Below are positions 9,256 to 18,505 of a stretch of 64,000 nt of DNA, piece after piece; positions within the stretch are counted from its first letter, which is position 1; every line of letters begins with the position of its first letter. Source of the DNA: a bacterium (GTDB lineage: Bacteria > Actinomycetota > Acidimicrobiia > Spongiisociales > Spongiisociaceae); assembly GCA_028821575.1 (NCBI GenBank), contig JAPPFW010000052.1:1-64000 (forward strand), in the 5' to 3' direction. Below the pieces are notes generated by a model, which had not been told where the DNA came from, did not search any database, and saw only the letters and a program-made list of their open reading frames with translations. The translations under genes and the position numbers were made by a program.

Positions 9256-10359
9256 TCAGGAGGAGAAGCAAGCGTCGGTGAACACACCGCCCACGTCCAC
9301 GTCGACCTCCAGCCCCCCGTAGGTCTGCAGAACGTCGACCACGGTCTGCCACCGGTCCGCCGTCATGAAACCCATACCGTTCTCGATCGACTCCGGTGTG
9401 CGGACGTGCGCGAGGGTGGCGTCGAGGACCAGCCGCTGCGTATTCCGGTCGAGATTGTCCGGGTCGGAAGCGACGACGATGTCCGTCGTCTCGTCCGGAT
9501 TCTCGTGGGCGTACTCCCAGCCGCGGGCGATCGCCCTGACCATCCCGCACACGACGTCGGGGTTGTCCTCGAAGTAGCCCTTGGTCGTGAACAGGGCGTT
9601 CGCCGAGGTCTCTACCCCAAAATCGAAAGGAACCCACACGGTTGTGTCCACCCCTTGGAGTCCGGCCATGACCGGCTCGTTCGTCGCGAATACGGTGTAC
9701 AGGTCGATGTCCCCCTCCAGCAAGGGCGTCAGGTCGAACCCGACCGTGATCTTGTCGACGGAATCGAGATCGACACCGTTCTTGACCATCATCGCCTGGG
9801 TCAGCATCCATGGACCGCCTTCGTGGAAGCCGATGGTCGCCCCGGCGAAGTCCTCGAGCGTCTCGATGCCCGAGTCGGCACGCGCCATGACCGCCCCCGG
9901 ATGCTTCTGCAAGAACGCGGCCGCGGTGATCAACGGGATACCCTCGGACGCCGCGAACACCAACGAGTTCATGTCGTGCAACCCGAACGTGTCGGTCCCC
10001 GCGGCGACCAGCGTGATGCTGTTGGTGTCGAACCCACCGGGATTGATGGTGACTTCCAGCCCCTCATCCGTGAAGAAACCCTTCTCCTGCGCCACCAACT
10101 CCCCGGCGAACTGGCTGCCGAGGAACCACGGCAGTCGCAGCGACACCGAGACGAGCTCGGGTGGGGCCGTGGTTTCGGGAGCCGATGTGGTCGCCGGCGC
10201 GGCCGTGGTTTCGGGAGCCGATGTGGTCGCCGGCGCGGCTGTAGTTTCGGGAGCAGCCGCGGTCGTCGTCGAGGCGTCGTCACTCCCGCATGCGGCAACG
10301 ACCAGCGCCGCGGCCACGAACAGGGCAAGCCAGCACCTTCCATGACCCGTTAGTCTCAT
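9256..10359 (-). CDS. NMT1/THI5-family substrate-binding lipoprotein
   Basis: A 367-residue binding protein of an ABC importer. A signal peptide ends in VVAAC, a lipobox, followed by a Thr/Ala/Pro-rich linker of about 40 residues built from repeated PETTAAPATTSA units. Then comes an NMT1-like domain (LPWFLGSQFAGELVAQEKGFF, GEL/EGLEVTINPGG, TIGFHEGGPW). NMT1 proteins bind pyrimidine precursors, riboflavin, sulfonates or similar small molecules. The ATG at 10359 overlaps the TGA of the regulator gene and has GGAGGAA upstream. With the adjacent nucleoside phosphorylase, a nucleoside-like ligand is a reasonable guess. Confidence 0.88.
   Translation of the reverse strand: MRLTGHGRCWLALFVAAALVVAACGSDDASTTTAAAPETTAAPATTSAPETTAAPATTSAPETTAPPELVSVSLRLPWFLGSQFAGELVAQEKGFFTDEGLEVTINPGGFDTNSITLVAAGTDTFGLHDMNSLVFAASEGIPLITAAAFLQKHPGAVMARADSGIETLEDFAGATIGFHEGGPWMLTQAMMVKNGVDLDSVDKITVGFDLTPLLEGDIDLYTVFATNEPVMAGLQGVDTTVWVPFDFGVETSANALFTTKGYFEDNPDVVCGMVRAIARGWEYAHENPDETTDIVVASDPDNLDRNTQRLVLDATLAHVRTPESIENGMGFMTADRWQTVVDVLQTYGGLEVDVDVGGVFTDACFSS
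10169..10255. repeat. 36-bp tandem repeat in lipoprotein linker
   Basis: Two nearly identical 36-bp units (10169-10204 and 10205-10240) and a partial third encode the Thr/Ala/Pro spacer of the binding lipoprotein. Such repeats change length by slippage. Confidence 0.8.
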
Positions 10360-11549
10360 TGTGTTTCCTCCAATTCTCGGATGCCGGTGGTTGCTCCACC
10401 ACCGGCCCTCTCGGTGCAGTCGCACGACTCGCGAAGGATCAGACTGGTCTCGACCGTGACCGGAGGCTGGACCTCTCCCGTGTCGATGGCCCGGCGCAGG
10501 GTCCGGACCGCCTCGTAACCCAACTCATCGGCAGGAAGACGTGTCGTGGACAGCGACGGTGCGGCCAGCGCCGCGAACGGAATCTCGCCGTAGCCCATCA
10601 CCGCAACATCGCCCGGAACACGCGCTCCGAGTTCCTTCACCGCGGCGATCGCACCCAGGGCGAGAACGTCTCCGGCGCAGAAGATGGCGGTCGGTGGGGA
10701 ATCACGGTCGAGGAGCTGGACAGCGGCCTTCGCTCCCGCTTCCAGACTCCAGTCCGAAGCAGCCGCCACCACTCGGTTGCCGAGTGGCACACCGGCGGCG
10801 GACAGGGCCCGGGAAGATCCTGCGACGAACCTCGACGTCCCCCAGCTGGCCGCGGGATCGACGATCCCGATACGGCGGTGACCGTGGCCGATCAGATGAC
10901 TGACAGCCCGATACCCTGCCACGGCCTCATCGACCACGATCCGGGAGCCGCAGTCCGCGCTGCTGCTGTCGACGAACACCACAGGCCGCAGGGCCGAAGC
11001 CGACCTGAAGATGCCGGCCGTCCTGTCGTCCGGCCGATCGAAGTGGATCACGATGATCCCGTCGACGTTCCGGCTCAGCAGTTGATCGACGTCCCGAGAG
11101 ACGACGCTCGGGTCGTAGTGACGGGTCCGGCAGAACACCGGCAGCCAACCCTCGACCTCCGACGCGTTGGAGACCGCCTCCAAGAAGCCGGCGTAATAGT
11201 CCGTGAACGACGGCACCATCACACCGACGGTGAAACTCGACTCGCGATCCTCTCGACGAGACCCCGCCCTATCACGGTCGTAACCCAGGACAAGAGTTCG
11301 CGACCCCCTCTGCATGGAAACGAGGCCGTCCTCGACCAACTGGCGATACGCGGCCCGCACCGTGTGGACGTTGACGCCCACGTGCTCCGCCACGTGGGCC
11401 AGCGCCGGGAGGTAACTACCGGGCTGCACCACGCCGGTAGCGATCAGCCACGTTAGTTGGCGGGCGATCTGAGCAGCCAGCGACACCCGACTGCCCCGAT
11501 CGATTTTGACTCGGTCAACGACCGACGGATCCAAAGGAAGCGCACTCAT
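10356..11549 (-). CDS. AraR-like transcription regulator (GntR HTH + LacI-type sensor)
   Basis: A 397-residue protein. Residues about 20-90 form a GntR winged helix (SLAAQIARQLTWLIATG, then NVHTVRAAYRQLVEDGLV). Residues about 105-380 form a LacI/periplasmic-binding-like sensor (FTVGVMVPSFTDYYAGF, NVDGIIVIHF, GHRRIGIVDP, PTAIFCAGDVLALG, VAVMGYGEIP). The same fusion is known in AraR of Bacillus. It is the first gene of the importer operon and its stop overlaps the binding-protein start. It most likely represses the operon until the imported compound or its sugar product appears. Confidence 0.85.
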   Translation of the reverse strand: MSALPLDPSVVDRVKIDRGSRVSLAAQIARQLTWLIATGVVQPGSYLPALAHVAEHVGVNVHTVRAAYRQLVEDGLVSMQRGSRTLVLGYDRDRAGSRREDRESSFTVGVMVPSFTDYYAGFLEAVSNASEVEGWLPVFCRTRHYDPSVVSRDVDQLLSRNVDGIIVIHFDRPDDRTAGIFRSASALRPVVFVDSSSADCGSRIVVDEAVAGYRAVSHLIGHGHRRIGIVDPAASWGTSRFVAGSSRALSAAGVPLGNRVVAAASDWSLEAGAKAAVQLLDRDSPPTAIFCAGDVLALGAIAAVKELGARVPGDVAVMGYGEIPFAALAAPSLSTTRLPADELGYEAVRTLRRAIDTGEVQPPVTVETSLILRESCDCTERAGGGATTGIRELEETQ

Positions 11550-11582
11550 GGAGTGGTAGTATATACATCTAGATATCTAGTG
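11550..11582 (-). promoter_or_regulatory. Operator/promoter of the importer operon
   Basis: On the minus strand a TATACT -10 element (11558-11563) lies 8 bases before the regulator ATG, so the message would be nearly leaderless. A perfect 12-bp palindrome CTAGATATCTAG (11569-11580) fills the -35/-10 spacer, and a second small palindrome GTATATAC overlaps the -10. The area is strikingly AT-rich. The palindromes are good candidates for autoregulatory operators of the GntR/LacI-type protein. Confidence 0.5.
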
Positions 11583-11984
11583 CTCTAGAACTTTACGACT
11601 CGGTCCGCTTTCCCTTCGCGTGAGTCGGGATCGCGCTGTCGACGCCGCCGGATACCACCAGTCTCCGCTCAGGGTCGGAGTGCCGAGCCTGTCCCGCAGG
11701 CTCGCGCTCGCCGAAGACGAACCCGGGGGAAGTGTCACGTTTCTGGAGCCTGTTCTGCTGCTGAGGCTGAACGGGACTTGGTCGCGGATCGGTGGTAGCC
11801 CGAAAACGGAGGCCCGCTATTTGCAACTGAGGCAGCACTGGCCTCTCACCCACCCGGTCTAGGCGATGCCGATCACGGTGATGACCGAAGAGGAGTTGCC
11901 CGCCGAAGCGCCTGCAGTCTTGATCGACGAATCAGGACGAAGCCCAGGAAGGCCTGCACACCGCCTGACGACACCTAGACAGCG
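11583..11984. other. Intergenic region
   Basis: About 400 bases between the importer operon promoter and the first Fic remnant. Open frames exist on both strands, but none resembles a known family or has a ribosome binding site. I see nothing assignable. Confidence 0.5.
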
Positions 11985-13138
11985 TCAGTGGATAGAGAGT
12001 TCTCTGTCCAGGCGGGTGATGAGGCGGGTGATGTCGGGTGCCTCGAAGATACTGTACCGTTGCTTGCCGACGCTACGCACCGTCACTATCCCCGCCTCGG
12101 TCAGCTGGTTGACTGCCTGGCCTGTAGCGACTGTCGAGCGTTGGATCGCTGCCGCTGCCGAGTCGACCGAGAAGATAGGGCGGGCGGGTAGGACACGAAG
12201 GAGGCGGTCAGCGGACGATTCGCGCCGGACCGTTCCGGCCCTTGAGCGCAGGTCGGCCTCCAGGTCGGCGACGGCGTCCAGGTAGCTGTGAGCTTCCTGG
12301 CAGGCGTCGTGGGCGGCTTCGAGAAACATGCCTAGCCATTGCTCTGCGGCGTGGTCTCGAGCGGGGTCGTCGGCGGATCCGACATGCCGCCAGGCGGTGA
12401 GACCGTCGATGTATGAATCGGTGGATCGGGCCAGAACCGCGCTGATGGGCGTCACGAACGCCGGGGCGACCTCCCGCCTGCGAAGGATCGCGTGGATCAG
12501 TGCGCGCCCCGTGCGGCCGTTGCCATCAGCGAACGGGTGGATGGTCTCGAACTGAGCGTGCGCTATCCCGGCCTGTATCAGGGGCGGAAGGTCGGTGCGG
12601 TTCATGTAGGCCATCAGGTCGGTCACAGGGGAGGGACTTCTTCTGGAGGAGGTGGAACGAAGGACGCACCCAAAGGCCTGTAGGCACCAGCCCCGATCCA
12701 GTTCTGCGTATCCCGGATCCGGCCGCCTAGGTCAGGGTGGGGCGATGCCGACATGAGCCGGCGGTGGACCTCCAACAGGTCGGCTGTGCGTAGCGGGCTG
12801 CCGCGGGCGGCCAAACGGATCGCTTCTTCCATCGCTTCGGAGTTGCCCAGCACCTCGGCCGCGGTCCGGTCAGACGACCGCCCGCCCGCTTGGCTCTCGG
12901 CTTCTGCGGTCAGCACCCTACGCGGCGAGAGTTCGATCCCTTCGATACGCGACGACGCCACGGCCTCCATCCGTAACAACACGTAAGCGAACGTGTCGAG
13001 GGGGTGTGGTCCCGCGCCGACAGCGCGCCGGTTCAGCGCTTGGACCGCCGACTCAGCGCGGCTAGCTGTAGCTATGACATCAACCGACAAGCGCGGTACC
13101 CACCCGGACAGATAGTCAGGTACATACGCCTCATACCG
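11985..13138 (-). pseudogene. Fic-family protein, copy 1 (one frameshift)
   Basis: The N-terminal part (12623-13090, extending toward 13138 as YEAYVPDYLSGWVPRL) has the Fic_N-like RMEAVASSRIEGI. The C-terminal part (11985-12626) has the full Fic motif HPFADGNGRTGRALIH and a terminal winged helix (AIQRSTVATGQAVNQLTEAG). Compared with copy 2, one base is missing at EEVPPL/V, creating a TGA that splits the gene. Fic enzymes transfer AMP to target proteins. The upstream end has no ATG in frame, so the start is uncertain. An intact protein would be about 380 residues. Confidence 0.75.
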
Positions 13139-13237
13139 TCCCCCTCCCTACTGTCCGGAGAGGCGGTGAGGCCCACCACCAGATGGACTTCACCGTGACG
13201 CCCGGCGAGATGAGATATGGTGACGTGTGGCACCGCA

Positions 13238-14182
13238 CTATGGTGATCGCGCCTGACGAACTCGTCGGACTATCTCGCCCCCGAGTGCGACATCCTGGAG
13301 TCCCAACCCTGTCGACTTGAAGACCGTTATATCCTCTGAGGTACGTCGGCCAACACGCCGTCCGGATAGCACATCCCCCAATTCTCCAGCGACGTGAACC
13401 TCACCGGCAGGACAGTCGTTCTGAGCCGAGGCGAGTTCTGGTGCCTCAGTCCAACACGTTTTGAGGGAATCGACAATAACGCGAGCACGAACGAGTAACC
13501 GCATACCAAGTTCGTTATCTCCTAGAGACGAGACGTGTGAACCAGGATGGATATGTTCGGCATCTATGAGGGTTGTAGGCGCCGACGTGGCTGTTACGAC
13601 AGCTTCAGCGCCGCGAACGGCCTTATCTATTGTCGAGACAGGTTCAACTCGTTGTTGCGTGATGACGTGCGAGAGCTTGGCAGCCAGTTTCTCTGCGTTC
13701 GTGATGTCACGACTCCAGATGCGGATAGCCTCGATAGGCCTTACGCGGCACGTCGCTAACACAGCCCAATAGGCCACTGGACCACTCCCCAACATCGCCA
13801 AAGAGCTTGTATCGGTTCGTGCTAGGGCGCTCACTCCAAGTGCAGCGGCAACACCTGTTCGCACTGCAGTGATCCACGTGCCATCAAGAACGGCTGCGGG
13901 TGCACCAGTCCTCTCATCGAATATCACCACAACAGCCTGGTTCACCGGCCGATCACCCCCGGTGTTCTCGGGATAGGCCGTCAGAGCTTTGAGTCCGAGA
14001 TCTCCGGTCCGATTTAGCCACGCCGGCATAATCACAGCTGTACCCTGCGGAATGGTAAGGACCGTGTGAGCAGGGTTGCTGATGAGGCCGCCGGAGTATT
14101 CGACGAACGCCCGACGTTGGATTTCGACGGCGTCCGCCAACGAAACGACTGAGGCCATCTCGTCGGCCGATACAACCAACAA
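13238..14182 (-). CDS. Ornithine cyclodeaminase/mu-crystallin family protein
   Basis: About 314 residues with the OCD_Mu_crystall layout: LLVVSADEMASVVSLADAV at the start, GLKALTAYPENTGGDRP, the dinucleotide-binding SLAMLGSGPVAYWAVL, RIWSRDITNAEKLAAKL and AVVTATSAPTTLI. Relatives are NAD-dependent ornithine cyclodeaminases, alanine dehydrogenases or ketimine reductases, so the substrate is open. The start is uncertain: TTG at 14182 matches family N-termini, while an ATG at 14335 would add 51 atypical residues. It lies divergent to the amino-acid importer, suggesting a shared substrate. Its codon choice is less GC-biased than its neighbours, which may mean transfer. Confidence 0.75.
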   Translation of the reverse strand: MLVVSADEMASVVSLADAVEIQRRAFVEYSGGLISNPAHTVLTIPQGTAVIMPAWLNRTGDLGLKALTAYPENTGGDRPVNQAVVVIFDERTGAPAAVLDGTWITAVRTGVAAALGVSALARTDTSSLAMLGSGPVAYWAVLATCRVRPIEAIRIWSRDITNAEKLAAKLSHVITQQRVEPVSTIDKAVRGAEAVVTATSAPTTLIDAEHIHPGSHVSSLGDNELGMRLLVRARVIVDSLKTCWTEAPELASAQNDCPAGEVHVAGELGDVLSGRRVGRRTSEDITVFKSTGLGLQDVALGGEIVRRVRQARSP

Positions 14183-14740
14183 TCCTTGGAGGACATCATG
14201 TGGTTGCTTTTGATCCCCTTCTGCGTGAGGGGCCCGACCGCCGCCGCTCATGTCGCCGTGAGCATAGCCTCGCTGATCAGATCGTGGCCGGGTAACGGCA
14301 TTGCGACTCCGGACCGGGCACCAGTAGTGGGACATCTAGACGATGAGCGTGTTCTGGCCGGTGTGTCAACCCGCACATGGGTTTCACCGCAGGTCTTCTG
14401 ATGGGAAAGTTGCTGTCGAAATTGGCGCTGGGCCGAGACCCGAAGTAGACCTCGAGCCGTTCTCCCCGTAACGCTTCAACATACTCGATTGATCGATGTG
14501 CTCCATCGCTGAGATGTTGAAGCAGCCGAGCGTTCAGTTTTTGACGACCTTCTGCATCCTGTGGTGTGGGAGATGACATCCTTTTGGATGCGTGATCTGT
14601 GAGCATACGCAGGCTACCGAGGTGTGCCCATAGAGCATCTTCGTGCGCTGCTTGACCCGTCAAACTAGTTGACCCCTCAATACTCAAGTGGTAGGTTCAA
14701 CTGGCTTGTTCAGTACCAGGATGAGTATTGGAGGTCCGAG
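14183..14740. other. Divergent intergenic region
   Basis: This holds the facing promoters of the cyclodeaminase-like gene and the amino-acid importer. A minus frame at 14277-14687 (136 residues, starting MSIEGSTSLTGQA) looks faintly like the helical tail of a GntR/FCD regulator but has no DNA-binding part. I treat it as unproven. Confidence 0.4.
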
Positions 14741-15640
14741 ATGGTGTGTGCGAGTTGGTTCCGAAGTGTTCGGCTGATCCCGCTCGTCGTGGCTATGACA
14801 GTCATCCTCGCTGCCTGTGCGGAGGGAGATACTGCTTCCCAGACGACCGACGAAGGTGACACCACCGAGCAAGGCACGATCGAAAGGATCAGGGAACGCG
14901 GCACCCTGCGCGTCGGTGCCGAGTGCCTCTACAAGGGAACGTGCTTCCTCGACCCGGACACCGGGGAGCGACTGGGCTACGGCGTGGACGTCACCAACAT
15001 CCTCGCTGCAGACCTCGGGGTTGACGTTGAGTGGGTTGACATGGAATGGACCGCCCTCATACCGGCTATCCAGACCGGGCAGGTCGACATGATCACCCAG
15101 GGCATGACTCGGACGCCCGAACGCGCGTTTGCGGTCACGTTCACAGATCCCATGGAGTACTACCCCCAGGCCCTGGTCCTCAACGCCGAGAGCGAACTGC
15201 TTGAAGTAGAGAACCTCGACGAAGTCATAGTGGCCCTCAACCAGCCCGATAGGACCATCACGTTCCTTCTGGGCGGCGCCCACCAGATCATCGTGGAGAA
15301 CAGCTTCCCCCGGGCACAGCATCGCGGGCTCGAGTCCGCGCAGGCGTTCGAGGAGGTGGCGACCGGCCGCGCCGACGCCATGATCGCCGATACGGGCGAC
15401 GCGTGGGACTACATGCAGAACAATCCGCGGGCGACTATTTGGCAGATGCGAGCGATCAGTACCCACCAGGGGTCGTTCGTCGTCGCCTACGGCGATCTCG
15501 AGTTCCTCACCTGGCTGAACAACTGGGTCGCCTATTACACCGCCAACGGCACTCTTCGCAACCTCAAGCTGGCCTGGAACCAGGAGCGCGGCATCCCCGC
15601 GGACCTCGCAGGGTTGCCGCCCGCAGGTGCTGGCCGGTAG
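14741..15640 (+). CDS. Polar amino-acid ABC transporter, substrate-binding lipoprotein
   Basis: A 299-residue family 3 binding protein. The signal peptide ends in VILAAC with Cys26 as the lipid-bearing residue. The mature part has RIRERGTLRVGAECLYKGTC, GYGVDVTNILAADLGVDVEW, IPAIQTGQVDMITQGMTRT and ERAFAVTFTDPM. These match the His/Gln/Arg-type binding domain. The ATG at 14741 is preceded by GGAGGT. It heads a four-gene importer operon with the ATPase and two permeases that follow. Confidence 0.88.
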   Translation: MVCASWFRSVRLIPLVVAMTVILAACAEGDTASQTTDEGDTTEQGTIERIRERGTLRVGAECLYKGTCFLDPDTGERLGYGVDVTNILAADLGVDVEWVDMEWTALIPAIQTGQVDMITQGMTRTPERAFAVTFTDPMEYYPQALVLNAESELLEVENLDEVIVALNQPDRTITFLLGGAHQIIVENSFPRAQHRGLESAQAFEEVATGRADAMIADTGDAWDYMQNNPRATIWQMRAISTHQGSFVVAYGDLEFLTWLNNWVAYYTANGTLRNLKLAWNQERGIPADLAGLPPAGAGR

Positions 15641-15671
15641 CTAGTAGGGGCGCAACGCGATCGAAGGACCC

Positions 15672-16439
15672 GTGAACGATGTCGTTCTGGAGGTGAATAA
15701 CCTCCATAAGTCTTTCGGGAGCTTGCATGTCCTCCGGGGACTCAACCTCACGGTCCGGCGCGGTGAGGCCGTGGCCGTGATCGGTCCGAGCGGGAAGGGG
15801 AAGAGCACGCTCCTGCGGTGCATCAACTTGCTCGAGCAACCTGACGAGGGGCAGGTCATCTTCGAGGGAACTGACTACGTCCCCATCGCGCGGCGTCGTA
15901 GCCTGCGCCTGCGGGGCAACCCCCAACTGCGGCAACTGCGCACGCATATCGGGATCGTGTTCCAGCAGTTCAACCTCTTCCCGCACAAGACCGCAGTCGA
16001 GAACGTGATGCTCGCGCCGATGCGGGTGCTTGGGATGTCGAAGGACGAAGCTCGGGAGCGCAGCCTCGAGCAACTCGAGCACGTGGGGCTCAAGGACAAG
16101 GTCGACAACCACCCCCAGACGCTGTCGGGCGGACAGCAGCAGCGAGTGGCGATCGCAAGGGCGCTGGTAATGGAGCCTCGGCTGATGCTGTTCGACGAGA
16201 TCACGGCGGCTCTCGACCCTGAACTCGTCGGTGAGGTCGTGGAAGAGATGCAGCGGCTGGCGGAAGGCGGCATGACGATGGTCGTCGTGACGCACCACAT
16301 GAGCTTCGCCCGGCACTCCAGCGACCGCATCCTCTTCGTCGACGACGGGGACATCGTAGAGGAGGGCGAACCGGACACCCTTTTCAACAACCCCAAGGAG
16401 CCTCGCACACAGGAGTTTCTGGCCCACCTGCTTAGCTAG
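15672..16439 (+). CDS. Polar amino-acid ABC transporter ATPase (GlnQ/HisP type)
   Basis: A 255-residue ATPase beginning with GTG behind GAAGGA. Walker A is GPSGKGKST (38-46), the Q-loop is VFQQFNLFPH, the signature is LSGGQQQRVAIARAL, Walker B is LMLFDEITAALD and the switch is VTHHMSFA. Walker B has DEIT instead of the common DEPT, and Walker A has Lys where most have Ser. The catalytic Glu and Lys are present, so it should be active. It lies 31 bases behind the binding protein. Confidence 0.92.
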   Translation: MNDVVLEVNNLHKSFGSLHVLRGLNLTVRRGEAVAVIGPSGKGKSTLLRCINLLEQPDEGQVIFEGTDYVPIARRRSLRLRGNPQLRQLRTHIGIVFQQFNLFPHKTAVENVMLAPMRVLGMSKDEARERSLEQLEHVGLKDKVDNHPQTLSGGQQQRVAIARALVMEPRLMLFDEITAALDPELVGEVVEEMQRLAEGGMTMVVVTHHMSFARHSSDRILFVDDGDIVEEGEPDTLFNNPKEPRTQEFLAHLLS

Positions 16440-16476
16440 GAAACGCAGGCGGGAGTCCCCCAAGGCACGTGTACAA

Positions 16477-17133
16477 ATGCTGGAGTTTCAACTAGAGACG
16501 GTCGTGGCCAGCGGCCCGCGAATCATGACGGCGCTGGGGCTGACCATCTACATCGCCACGGTGTCGATGTTGTCCGGCCTCGCAGTGGGGCTCGTTGTAT
16601 CGCTGCTCCGCGGCTCGGGGTTCCAGCCGTTCCGGCTGCTGGCCGTCACTTACATCAGCATTTTTCGCGGACTGCCGCTTATCGCCTTTCTGATCTGGCT
16701 GTACTTCGGCGTCACCGTGGCATTCAACATCCAGCTGTCGCCGATCAGCGCTGGCATCGTGGTGATGACCATTCAGTCGTCGGCCTACCTGGCGGAGATC
16801 TATCGCTCGGGCATGGAGGCAATCCCGCATACACAGCGCCAAGCGGCAGTTGCCCTCGGCCTCAGTCCGGTGCGGGTCTTCACGGATGTGCAATTCCCGC
16901 AGGCCGTCAGGATCGTGCTGCCCGCGATAGGCAATGAGTACATCGGCCTTGTGAAGGGGTCGGCCCTGGTCTCAGTCCTCGGCGTCGCTGAACTGATGCG
17001 CACCAGCCAGCAACTCGTGCAGTTCTACCAGTTGCCCTTCGAGTTCTTCACCACGGCCGCGGTGCTGTACGTCGCGGTCGGAGTCGGGTTGGGGCGCCTG
17101 TTCCGGATCGTCGAAAAGCGCATCCGCTACTGA
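16477..17133 (+). CDS. Polar amino-acid ABC transporter permease 1 (HisM/GlnP type)
   Basis: A 218-residue HEQRO-type permease. It has the N-terminal LTIYIATVSMLSGLAVGL segment, ISIFRGLPLIAFLIWLYFG, and the EAA-type ATPase contact loop QRQAAVALGLSPVRVF followed by QFPQAVRIVLPAIGNEYI. About five membrane segments are visible. It pairs with the next gene to form a heterodimeric channel. Confidence 0.88.
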   Translation: MLEFQLETVVASGPRIMTALGLTIYIATVSMLSGLAVGLVVSLLRGSGFQPFRLLAVTYISIFRGLPLIAFLIWLYFGVTVAFNIQLSPISAGIVVMTIQSSAYLAEIYRSGMEAIPHTQRQAAVALGLSPVRVFTDVQFPQAVRIVLPAIGNEYIGLVKGSALVSVLGVAELMRTSQQLVQFYQLPFEFFTTAAVLYVAVGVGLGRLFRIVEKRIRY

Positions 17134-17147
17134 ATAGGAGCCAATGC

Positions 17148-17897
17148 GTGGGATATACACCGGATTTTGGACCTGTCTGGCGGCGGGCGGACTTGTTGCT
17201 CGAAGGGCTGGCGATGACCTTTGTCCTTGCCATAGTGGCCATGGCATGTGCCATCGTTCTCGGGCTCGTCATCGCCGTGGGGCAGATGTCATCCGTACGG
17301 GTGGCGCGGAGACTGGCCACCGGCTACGTGCAGCTCGCCCGCGGGACGCCCCTCTACGTATACATCTTTTGGGTTTACTACAGCCTCGGCAGCGCGACGG
17401 GCATCCTCCTCACCCCCTTCCAAGCCGGCGTCTTCTGCCTCGCGACCCTGTACGGCGCGTACCTCGCCGAAATCGACCGCGGTGCGCTGCAGTCGGTGCA
17501 GCGGGAGCAGCGGGAAGCTGCTGCGGCGCTCGGCCTGACGGCTTGGCAGTCGTTTCGAGACGTGGTGCTGCCGCAAGCGGTGCGCATCGCGATTCCGCCG
17601 ACCACGAATATGTTCGCCATGCTGTTCATGGACACCTCGCTGGTGTCGGCCATCGGAGCCCTGGAACTGATCCGTGTGGCGCGCATCGGGTCGAGCGAGA
17701 CCTTCCGCCCCTTCGAGTTCTACACGGTGATGGGCCTGATCTACGTCGTGGTCGTGCTGGTCGTCAGCGCATTATCGGCCTGGTTGGAGAGGGTGCTGCG
17801 CTACGAGGACCCGCAAGCACCCCAGCGGTCGTTCCGCGAGGCGTTCCTGGAACGGGTGCTACGCAGGCCGTTCAGTGCGCCCAAGACCTCGCGGTAG
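17148..17897 (+). CDS. Polar amino-acid ABC transporter permease 2
   Basis: A 249-residue permease starting with GTG at 17148, 14 bases behind permease 1. It has YVQLARGTPLYVYIFWVYY, YGAYLAEIDRGALQSV, the EAA loop REQREAAAALGLTAWQSF and VLPQAVRIAIPPTTNMF. The tail of about 35 basic residues after the last membrane segment is cytosolic. It is the last gene of the importer operon. Confidence 0.88.
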   Translation: MGYTPDFGPVWRRADLLLEGLAMTFVLAIVAMACAIVLGLVIAVGQMSSVRVARRLATGYVQLARGTPLYVYIFWVYYSLGSATGILLTPFQAGVFCLATLYGAYLAEIDRGALQSVQREQREAAAALGLTAWQSFRDVVLPQAVRIAIPPTTNMFAMLFMDTSLVSAIGALELIRVARIGSSETFRPFEFYTVMGLIYVVVVLVVSALSAWLERVLRYEDPQAPQRSFREAFLERVLRRPFSAPKTSR

Positions 17898-18162
17898 CGT
17901 GGCGGCCGTGGCCGACCAGGCTCCAGCCCTAGGCAGCCGGATTCGCTGCCCGTGACCTGGGCTCAGGCAATGCAGGGCGTTCTCCCGATGACAGATGCCA
18001 TCAGCGTCCGGCGCGCCACGCCGGTGGACAACTCGGCCGCATGAGCGACACCGCTGGTGCGGCTGATCATTGCTCGCGAGCGGGGCTCGCGGGTCGCTGT
18101 GCGCGGGCGGCGGGACCGGACTAGCAACTGCCGCGATCGGGTTCGAGGATCCTCCACGACCG
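17898..18162. other. Intergenic region before the relic
   Basis: About 265 bases with no recognisable gene. A minus frame (STGVARRTLMASVIGRTPC) is open for some 60 codons but matches nothing I know. Confidence 0.4.
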
Positions 18163-18505
18163 GTTAGCCAAAGAAGGCTCTTTCCTCTGATCCACGACCG
18201 GCTGTTTCTTGCTGTCCGCATCTCGATTCCTCCGTCGGTGTCACTCGTTTCGAGTTTCGGCGCTTGGTCCGGACGTGGCTCGACCCGCACCCCGAGCCAT
18301 GTTCTCGGCTTGCTGCACGAAGTCGAAACCGACCAGGTGACCTTGCCGGTCGACTTCACCCGCGGATCGAACGGTCCGCTCATGGAACGGGTCAGGAGAG
18401 ACACGCCGAGATCGACCCCATCGCGATACAAGAGCCCGAAGGCCTTGAAATCCAGCGGCCGCACGATGACCACGATGGTCGGGAGGGACGCGCCAGGAGG
18501 TTCTT
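18163..18505 (-). pseudogene. Relic of peptide-binding-protein start plus aminotransferase fragment
   Basis: This stretch matches 37431-37606 and 37990-38156 in the same orientation, over 90% by eye, with the 385 bases between them deleted. On the minus strand it still reads VIVRPLDFKAFGLLYRDG (class IV aminotransferase middle) and, after the deletion join at about 18340, the intergenic part and MRTARNSRSWIRGKSLLWLT, the signal peptide start of the peptide-binding lipoprotein. It breaks off inside that signal peptide. It is non-functional. Confidence 0.85.

Noticed and set aside
10169..10255. Repeats as a CRISPR array
   Set aside because: The units are directly joined without spacers and encode a lipoprotein linker.
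11593..11862. Overlapping small frames on both strands
   Set aside because: No start signal or recognisable motif; neither strand is favoured.
12623..12626. Programmed frameshift joining the two Fic halves
   Set aside because: There is no slippery heptamer, and the second copy has the missing base, so a deletion explains it.
14277..14687. 136-residue minus frame between the cyclodeaminase-like gene and the importer
   Set aside because: Only a vague likeness to an FCD regulator tail, no DNA-binding domain and no ribosome binding site; mentioned in the intergenic entry only.
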